This document shows positions 59,262 through 64,000 of a stretch of DNA of 64,000 nucleotides, piece after piece. The notes below the pieces were generated by a model. That model worked only from the letters and a program-made list of their open reading frames with translations. It ran no database searches and was not told the origin of the DNA. Each line of letters opens with the position of its first letter. Within the stretch, counting starts at the first letter, position 1. The translations under genes were made by a program, and so were the position numbers. This DNA is from Bacillota bacterium (GTDB lineage Bacteria > Bacillota > Clostridia > Lachnospirales > Lachnospiraceae), in contig JAEZJV010000086.1 of NCBI GenBank assembly GCA_023415635.1, positions 1-64,000 of the forward strand. Reading direction: 5' to 3'.

Positions 59262-59936
59262 ATGATGAAAATAAATATGACAAAAATAGCAGGTGCTCTG
59301 ATCGGTATACTCCTCATCGGCTTTGGTGTCGCCTGGAATTCTGCCAATGGTCTCGGAAACGATCCAATCGGCTTAGTATATGATGGAATGAGAAATACCT
59401 TAAGCTTAACCCCCGGTCAGCTTGGAATGGTATCTAATATAATAAATCTTGTCCTGATATCGCTGCTGTTCATAATAGGTCGTAACTATGTAAATCTCGG
59501 AACAGTGATTTATATTCTTCCTTATGGTTTAAGTGTAAGCTTGGGTTCCCGACTCTATGAGGCACTGCAAATCAATACTCCGGCCGGACATTTCGGTGCG
59601 GCTTTCGCAGGCTGTCTTTTCATCTATCTCGGGGTCGCAATTTATATTACAGTAGATATCGGTCTTGACCCCTTTACCGGAATTATCATGGTACTGCGCG
59701 ATAAGCTGAAACAGGATTTTAAGAGGGTAAAAATCGCCTTTGATATTTCTATGATAATCCTAGGATCATTACTTGGAGGGACCCTTGGAATCATTACTAT
59801 CCTGACGGCATTGTCAGCAGGCCCTTGCATTCAATGGTTTGCCTCCGGTATGGCCTCATTCCTTCAATATATGGATAACCGCTCCTTACACAAGAAAGAT
59901 AATAACGAAACACAGGAATATTGCAGTGAATGCTGA
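59262..59936 (+). CDS. YczE/YyaS-family membrane protein
   Basis: A 224-residue membrane protein with five to six helices: IAGALIGILLIGFGVAWN near the N-terminus, the family-like GLGNDPIGLVYDGM, and a repeat of the same pattern later (IYITVDIGLDPFTGIIMVLRDK). B. subtilis YczE supports surfactin production; most members are unassigned. AGGGAG precedes two adjacent ATGs; I use the first. The C-terminus ends in a Cys-containing polar tail. It is followed by a Crp/Fnr regulator gene with its own promoter. Confidence 0.75.
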   Translation: MMKINMTKIAGALIGILLIGFGVAWNSANGLGNDPIGLVYDGMRNTLSLTPGQLGMVSNIINLVLISLLFIIGRNYVNLGTVIYILPYGLSVSLGSRLYEALQINTPAGHFGAAFAGCLFIYLGVAIYITVDIGLDPFTGIIMVLRDKLKQDFKRVKIAFDISMIILGSLLGGTLGIITILTALSAGPCIQWFASGMASFLQYMDNRSLHKKDNNETQEYCSEC

Positions 59937-59952
59937 AAAATAAACACAGCTT

Positions 59953-59981
59953 TTGACATTCTCTCAGGGTTATACTATGAT
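59953..59981 (+). promoter_or_regulatory. Promoter of the Crp/Fnr-type regulator
   Basis: TTGACA (59953-59958), a 17-bp spacer and TATGAT (59976-59981), about 38 bp before the start. Confidence 0.75.
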
Positions 59982-60019
59982 GTTAGTATAGCTACAGAAA
60001 GTATGGAGTTAAAAGGAGA

Positions 60020-60763
60020 ATGTTAGAATATATGGGAAACGTGGGAGAAAACAGACTTTTGCTATCAGAACTGTTAGACCGTCTGGAGGGAGAACCGCTA
60101 GAATACCTTCAAAAATACTTTAATAACGCACCCGACTGGGTAATAGAAGCTTTGGTTATTACCAATTTTCAGAAGGAAACAGAGTTTATTCGGGAAGAAG
60201 CTGTCGTGGACATGATCTATATTCTTGCTGAGGGGATCGTGAAAGCCATTGATTATCGATTTCTTGGTAATTCCTATAGCTATATGTGGTTCTATCCAGT
60301 TAAAAGCTTCGGTGGAATGGAGATACTTCTTGAGCTGGATCGCTACCAGACAACCTTATCCACAGTTACCCCTTGTACTATGCTGGTTATCCCCAGAAGC
60401 ATCTTTGAGCGCTGGATAAAAAGTGATATGAGCATTCTCTCCATGGAGGTAAAGACGATGGGCACCTTCCTTCTGGAGGAGGTTAAACGGGAACGAGTAT
60501 TTCTCTTTATGGAGGGCAATGAGCGTCTGAGCTATACGTTAATGCGTATATACGAGCACACTGAGAACAATCAATGCTGTACAGTGCGTCTGTCTCAACA
60601 GGATCTTGCCGATAGTACAGGCCTTTCCTCAAAAACCATTAGTCGCTCTCTGAGGGAGCTTGAGAATCAAAAACTAATTAAGCGCTCCGGAAACAAAATT
60701 ATTCTGGAGGAAGACGGTTATAAGCGGATGAAAGAGCTGCTCAGACAAAAGTCGGATATATAA
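60020..60763 (+). CDS. Crp/Fnr-family transcriptional regulator
   Basis: A 247-residue regulator: cyclic-nucleotide-binding-like beta-barrel (about 35-150), dimer helix and winged helix (about 195-240, VRLSQQDLADSTGLSSKTISRSLRELENQKLIK). There are no Cys clusters of an Fnr iron-sulfur type, so it is more likely a ligand- or redox-independent member. Start choice is uncertain: the ATG at 60020 has GGAG at 11-nt spacing, while an ATG at 60032 has AAGGAG at 13 nt. Target genes unknown. Confidence 0.82.
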   Translation: MLEYMGNVGENRLLLSELLDRLEGEPLEYLQKYFNNAPDWVIEALVITNFQKETEFIREEAVVDMIYILAEGIVKAIDYRFLGNSYSYMWFYPVKSFGGMEILLELDRYQTTLSTVTPCTMLVIPRSIFERWIKSDMSILSMEVKTMGTFLLEEVKRERVFLFMEGNERLSYTLMRIYEHTENNQCCTVRLSQQDLADSTGLSSKTISRSLRELENQKLIKRSGNKIILEEDGYKRMKELLRQKSDI

Positions 60764-60791
60764 GAAAAATGTAGTATGAATTACTTTCAAG

Positions 60792-60842
60792 GAAGGATCC
60801 AGCAGGCCGGATATAATCCGCTTGTGAGGTCCTTCTTTTATT
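60792..60842 (+). terminator. Terminator after the Crp/Fnr-type gene
   Basis: GAAGGATCC pairs with GGTCCTTC (one mismatch/bulge), with an inner CGGAT/ATCCG helix, followed by TTTTATTCTT. Confidence 0.75.
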
Positions 60843-60919
60843 CTTTGAATATACAGTCCTGTGTTTATGAATAAAGGCGCTGTCGGGAAAAAAATACATT
60901 ATTTCCATTATATAAAAAT

Positions 60920-60954
60920 ATACCTTGACAGGCGAGGTATCTATCGTATATAAT
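60920..60954 (+). promoter_or_regulatory. Promoter and probable PadR operator
   Basis: TTGACA (60925-60930) and TATAAT (60949-60954) with an 18-bp spacer. ATACCT (60920-60925) and AGGTAT (60935-60940) form a perfect inverted repeat that overlaps the -35 box. A second dyad, ATGTAA (60953-60958) and TTACAT (60977-60982), spans from the -10 box to the padR start codon. Both are good candidates for autoregulatory binding by the PadR product. Confidence 0.6.
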
Positions 60955-60980
60955 GTAACCAACGAAGGGAGGTACCTTAC

Positions 60981-61304
60981 ATGTCAATAACTTCAGATGT
61001 TATACGTGGCCATACGGAGCCGATCATTCTGTCTCATCTCTTGGAGAATGACAGCTACGGATATCAGATTAACAAGGAAATTATGGAGAAGACCCATAAT
61101 CTTTATGAATTAAAAGAGGCAACGCTCTATACCGCTTTCCGGCGTCTGGAGCAAGCCCATTTGATTACTTCCTATTGGGGAGATCAGGAGGTAGGTGCCA
61201 GACGAAGATATTATACCATCACAGATAAGGGACGTGAGGTATATAAGGAATACAAGAAGGACTGGGAGAACGCAAAAAGCATAATTGATCAATTATTAAA
61301 GTAA
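60981..61304 (+). CDS. PadR-family transcriptional regulator
   Basis: A 107-residue winged-helix repressor of the small PadR (s1) type: ILSHLLENDSYGYQINKEI, ELKEATLYTAFRRLEQAHLITSYW and ARRRYYTITDKGREVYKEYK are the family blocks; a short C-terminal helix makes the dimer. GGGAGGT precedes the ATG. It is the first gene of an operon with a HAAS/DUF1700-type membrane protein and a DUF4097 protein. In B. subtilis and relatives such PadR regulators answer antimicrobial or phenolic stress and repress their own operon. Confidence 0.9.
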   Translation: MSITSDVIRGHTEPIILSHLLENDSYGYQINKEIMEKTHNLYELKEATLYTAFRRLEQAHLITSYWGDQEVGARRRYYTITDKGREVYKEYKKDWENAKSIIDQLLK

Positions 61305-61320
61305 ATGGAGGGGAAGTATA

Positions 61321-62004
61321 ATGAATGAGAGATTGAGAACTCACATTGAAACGCTGTTCGAAAAAGCTCCTAAGACCAGAAAGGCATATGAGCTGAAGGA
61401 AGAATTATTGGCCAATTCAGAAGAACGCTATCAGGATTTGGTGGCCAGCGGAGTATCTCAGGAGGATGCCTTTAAGCATGTGGTAAGCTCTGTTGGTAAT
61501 GTCTCAGAGCTGTTTCAGGGTCTGGAGGAGCTCAATGAAAAGGATCGGGTTGAGATTGAAGAACGACTGAATAAGAATGCTGTTATTAAATCCATCGCCA
61601 TTGGTTTGTATATCTTTGGTGTCGTTGTATTCTTCGCCTGTTCCTTCACCGGAGGAAGGATTCTGCCTAGGATTGATTCGACAACTATGGGATTATTGTT
61701 GATGCTGCTGATCGACATCATCCCCACCTGTATGTTGATCTATATCAGTACCAGATATCCGAAATACATGCGAAAGGAAGATACCATCGTGGAGGAATTT
61801 AAAGAATGGAAAAGTGATACCATAAAAAATAAGTCAGTTAAAAATGCAGCCCTCGTCGTACTATGGACCTTTATCCTATTAATATATTTCGCAGTAAGCT
61901 TCTTTACCTATGCATGGTATGCAACCTGGATTATTTTTCTTGCAGGTGCCTGCCTGCATGCAATTCTTGAACTGTTATTCCGTTTAAAGGAGATTAAAAA
62001 ATGA
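61321..62004 (+). CDS. HAAS/DUF1700-type membrane protein
   Basis: A 227-residue protein: an N-terminal helical cytoplasmic domain (about 1-75, with the ELKEELLANSEERYQDLVASGVSQEDAFKHVVSSVG signature of permease-prefix/HAAS domains), then four hydrophobic helices. HAAS domains couple PadR-type regulation to membrane stress proteins, usually in PadR-HAAS-DUF4097 operons like this one. 17 bp after padR and overlapping the next gene by 4 bp (ATGA), so translation is coupled. Confidence 0.83.
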   Translation: MNERLRTHIETLFEKAPKTRKAYELKEELLANSEERYQDLVASGVSQEDAFKHVVSSVGNVSELFQGLEELNEKDRVEIEERLNKNAVIKSIAIGLYIFGVVVFFACSFTGGRILPRIDSTTMGLLLMLLIDIIPTCMLIYISTRYPKYMRKEDTIVEEFKEWKSDTIKNKSVKNAALVVLWTFILLIYFAVSFFTYAWYATWIIFLAGACLHAILELLFRLKEIKK

Positions 62005-63140
62005 GGAAACTAATTATAACCTTGGTCGGAATATTTTCCTTCATTGCACTTGGACTGATCTGTCTCATGGTCGTGGCGGTTACTCGTGGCAATGCTTGGT
62101 TTACAAACGGCTTTCATAACCTGGAGCTCGTTAACGAACAGACCGTTGCTCTCAACGATATTCAAATGATATCAATCGAATACGATGCTGATGATGTAGA
62201 GTTCTTTGCCAGTAATACCAACGAACTGGTTCTAAAGGAATACATGAATTTTACCCCTGATGAGGATCAGCTTACCCAGATTACTCAGAGCCGCGGCAGA
62301 TTAAAATTGGAGGGACAAATCTGGAATGACGTCAATTGGTTTAGTAATACAAATCGAAGAAGCAGGATGGAAATTTATCTCCCGGCGGATTATCAGGGAG
62401 CTCTGGATACTTCAACCTCCAGCGGCAATATCACCAGTGACCTTCTACTAAAGCTTACTGCTCTGAGGCTGAGCGCATCCAGCGGCGATATCAATATAAA
62501 TGAGGTGACCGCAGCCAAAATTGATTTATCCACCTCCAGCGGTAATATCACAATATCAAAAGCTGAAGGTAGCAGAGAGTTTAAAGCCTCCAGCGGGAGT
62601 ATTGAAGTTTACGGTGGAGCAGGTGATACTTCTGCCACCAACTCCTCCGGTAACATCACCATTGAGTCTTCTACAGGCCTTCTGGAAGCGGAAGCTTCCA
62701 GCGGAAACATCGTGATCAAGGCTTCCTCCGGAGAGAAGATTCTTAGTACCACCTCTGGAAATATCAAAATCACCGATGCAGACGGGTATACGAAAGCCTC
62801 GGCTTCCAGCGGAACCATCAAAACTGATACCCTTGCAGGTGCCGGTCAATTTAAAACCACCTCGGGAGATATCCGGCTTAATATAGCAGCAGAGCCCGAA
62901 GCTCTCACCAAAGACATTATTATTGCTACTTCCAGCGGAGCAGCAGAGCTATCTATCCCTTCCTCCCTGCAATTTAACTTCAATGCGGATACCTCTAGCG
63001 GGTCCATCAATACCTCGTTTGAAGATATCCTGAGTTTTAGTGATGACGAGAAGCATGCGAAGGGTACCATCGGAGCTGCTCCCAGCATTAATATTAAAAT
63101 TGCGACCAGCAGCGGGGATATCAAAGTCGATCAGCAGTAA
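62001..63140 (+). CDS. DUF4097 beta-helix adhesin-like protein
   Basis: A 379-residue protein with an N-terminal anchor helix (5-27) and an extracellular DUF4097 domain. From about residue 130 the sequence repeats every 15-25 residues as (T/A)SSG(N/D/T/S)I, about ten times (STSSGNITSD, SASSGDININ, STSSGNITIS, KASSGSIEV, NSSGNITIE, EASSGNIVI, and so on), the hallmark of a beta-helix with Ser-Ser-Gly turns. Related to LiaG/LiaI-type envelope-stress proteins. It overlaps the HAAS gene and ends the operon, with a very strong hairpin after it. Confidence 0.85.
   Translation: MRKLIITLVGIFSFIALGLICLMVVAVTRGNAWFTNGFHNLELVNEQTVALNDIQMISIEYDADDVEFFASNTNELVLKEYMNFTPDEDQLTQITQSRGRLKLEGQIWNDVNWFSNTNRRSRMEIYLPADYQGALDTSTSSGNITSDLLLKLTALRLSASSGDININEVTAAKIDLSTSSGNITISKAEGSREFKASSGSIEVYGGAGDTSATNSSGNITIESSTGLLEAEASSGNIVIKASSGEKILSTTSGNIKITDADGYTKASASSGTIKTDTLAGAGQFKTTSGDIRLNIAAEPEALTKDIIIATSSGAAELSIPSSLQFNFNADTSSGSINTSFEDILSFSDDEKHAKGTIGAAPSINIKIATSSGDIKVDQQ
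62410..63125 (+). repeat. Coding repeat encoding SSG turns
   Basis: The DNA repeats TCCAGCGG/TCCTCCGG-type units encoding Ser-Ser-Gly about ten times at roughly 45-75-bp intervals inside the DUF4097 gene. Codon use drifts between copies, so it is an old protein repeat rather than a recent DNA expansion. Confidence 0.7.
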
Positions 63141-63162
63141 AGAATTGAGATTAAATGGGAAC

Positions 63163-63233
63163 GAAAAAGGAAACAGAATATGTTACTGAGGGGCACCTTA
63201 CCCCCCTCAATAACATATTCTGTTTCCTTTTTC
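63163..63233. terminator. Very long hairpin between convergent genes
   Basis: The arms 63163-63185 and 63211-63233 pair perfectly over 23 bp, then one unpaired base on each side, then TGAGGGG/CCCCTCA (7 bp) and a loop of about 9 nt. The outer arms carry AAAAA/TTTTT, so the structure ends in T-rich sequence in both directions. It should stop both the DUF4097 transcript and the convergent gene. Confidence 0.8.
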
Positions 63234-63282
63234 TGTTCTCGTATAAAAATTCCTGTAATATCCTACTGAGGGGCTCTTACCC
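63184..63282. repeat. Direct repeat next to the long hairpin
   Basis: TACTGAGGGGCACCTTACCC (63184-63203, inside the hairpin loop side) recurs as TACTGAGGGGCTCTTACCC (63264-63282), 80 bp away. It may be a remnant of duplication of the terminator's centre, or a small dispersed element. Only these two copies are in the window. Confidence 0.5.
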
Positions 63283-63302
63283 ATTCAGCCGGTCTGATGA
63301 TT

Positions 63303-64000
63303 TTATTTCACATACTGTACAGTAAATTTTGATTCTTTAGCTCCGGCGAAGACGATATAGCCATCCTCGGGCAGAGTAACCCTTCTGTTCCCTGTAACTA
63401 TGGAGCTGTATACACAGCCTCCGTTCTTATCATAAACGGAGAAGGAAGCTTTCTTGGGAACGGATACTCGGATTGTCTTATTTTCAGCTTTGTTTCCGAT
63501 GGTGAACCATTGTGCATATCCGTCTTTTCCTATCGCAACGGTAAAGGAAGCTTTGGTTGATAAAGACTTCACCCCTTCCTCTCTCATAAGAAGTGTACCT
63601 CTGATATCCAGATATTCTATGCCGTTTTTAGTGGTGAAGATATAATCAGTCAGGTCTCTTCCTAATTGTCCGGGTATCTCGCACTGCATCTGTGCAAGAT
63701 TACTGTCTATGATCTTTGCATTAAAAACATAACCCTTGATATTCTTCGATAATTGCAGAGACATTGCAGGGATAATAAGCGTATAAGCTTCTGAAGAATA
63801 TTTCTCATCAAGGGTGTAATATATTTTACCTTCTCTCTTCTCCCAGGCATCCTTAACCTTTTTGGAAATTGCATTGTCTGTAAGCTTCTGACCCTGATAG
63901 AAGCCGGAAGCCGTTTGACCAAGGTATGGATAGGTTGGATAGGAAAGGACATAAAAATATGTATTACCGTTGCTTTCTTTCTCAAAGGATGCGACAGCGC
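63303..64000 (-). CDS. C-terminal part of a secreted-type protein, incomplete
   Basis: The frame is open from its TAA (63303) through the window edge, at least 231 codons, so the visible part is the C-terminus of a longer protein. An internal Met lies at 63764, but the frame continues upstream with FYVLSYPTYPYLGQTASGFY and DAWEKREGKIYYTLDEKY, so that Met is not the start. The sequence is beta-rich, ending in an Ig-like sandwich (KKASFSVYDKNGGCVYSS, LPEDGYIVFAGA), as in C-terminal domains of extracellular glycosidases. No catalytic motif is visible and the family is unassigned. Confidence 0.55.
   Translation of the reverse strand, partial: AVASFEKESNGNTYFYVLSYPTYPYLGQTASGFYQGQKLTDNAISKKVKDAWEKREGKIYYTLDEKYSSEAYTLIIPAMSLQLSKNIKGYVFNAKIIDSNLAQMQCEIPGQLGRDLTDYIFTTKNGIEYLDIRGTLLMREEGVKSLSTKASFTVAIGKDGYAQWFTIGNKAENKTIRVSVPKKASFSVYDKNGGCVYSSIVTGNRRVTLPEDGYIVFAGAKESKFTVQYVK

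Noticed and set aside
63707..63985. Minus-strand frame of 92 codons near the right edge
   Set aside because: Out-of-frame shadow of the longer open frame 63303-64000, which has protein-like composition throughout.
1..64000. Mobile elements, CRISPR arrays, tRNA or rRNA genes
   Set aside because: No transposase or integrase motifs, no regularly spaced short repeats and no cloverleaf-type sequences were seen on either strand.

Overview
The window is about 64 kb of chromosome from a low-to-mid GC, endospore-forming anaerobic Firmicute. Lachnospiraceae (Lachnoclostridium/Anaerocolumna-like) is the best guess. The reasons are the S12 protein with a Firmicutes-type insertion, cotJABC spore-coat genes, T-box and tetrahydrofolate riboswitches, a B12-dependent class II ribonucleotide reductase, a pyrophosphate-type phosphofructokinase, AAGGAGG-type ribosome binding sites and many TTG/GTG starts. 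I see no phage, transposon, CRISPR array, tRNA or rRNA; it reads as ordinary chromosome, mostly short operons separated by strong hairpin terminators.

Layout. 0-1.1 kb: start of the str operon (rpsL, rpsG) on the minus strand, with a consensus promoter inside an inverted repeat. 1.3-5.4 kb: WYL regulator, MFS transporter, a small STAS-like protein and a ketoacyl-ACP synthase III-like enzyme that lacks the usual HQAN motif. 5.5-7.5 kb: T-box leader and stand-alone trpB2. 7.6-11 kb: rpoD, plsC and an SH3/cell-wall hydrolase. 11-13.6 kb: PPi-type PFK, a MIF-like tautomerase, and folT under a tetrahydrofolate riboswitch. 13.8-17 kb: a trpXYZ-type ABC importer behind a second T-box. Both T-boxes show the same GAA-TGG specifier arrangement, so together they look like a tryptophan salvage regulon.

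17-20.4 kb: cotJCBA, and divergently a lipid kinase plus VanZ-family protein behind a promoter whose -35 box lies in a perfect palindrome. 20.4-27.9 kb: a nuclease-fused XPD-like helicase, a His/Asp/Glu-rich DUF1292 protein with an apparently structured leader, a UvrD-like helicase, gltX and a zinc-ribbon membrane protein. 27.9-33 kb: a four-gene exporter-like operon (ATPase, 820-residue extracellular repeat protein, 90-residue single-pass protein, FtsX/MacB permease). 33-41.4 kb: AI-2E family permease, cytidylate-kinase-like protein, a MoxR/DUF58/transglutaminase operon, a PrsA-like protein and a small Ser/Asn-rich protein.

41.5-49.4 kb: class II ribonucleotide reductase with two NrdR-type boxes exactly 31 bp apart over its promoter, a CAT-like acetyltransferase, a cupin, a double GNAT protein and the TldD/TldE protease pair. 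49.4-59.1 kb: a secreted GLUG/Fn3 protein, a sugar isomerase/oxidoreductase pair, and divergently an AraC regulator with nagB-nagA, then a CotH-family lipoprotein. 59.2-64 kb: YczE-like protein, Crp/Fnr regulator, a PadR/HAAS/DUF4097 operon with a putative autoregulatory operator, and the C-terminal part of a secreted protein running off the window.

The most useful discoveries are regulatory: two matching T-boxes, the folT riboswitch with a downstream hairpin, the NrdR box pair, the palindromic promoter at 18.47 kb, and an unassigned candidate leader RNA at 23.09-23.20 kb. All functional calls come from reading motifs by eye; no database search or folding program was run.
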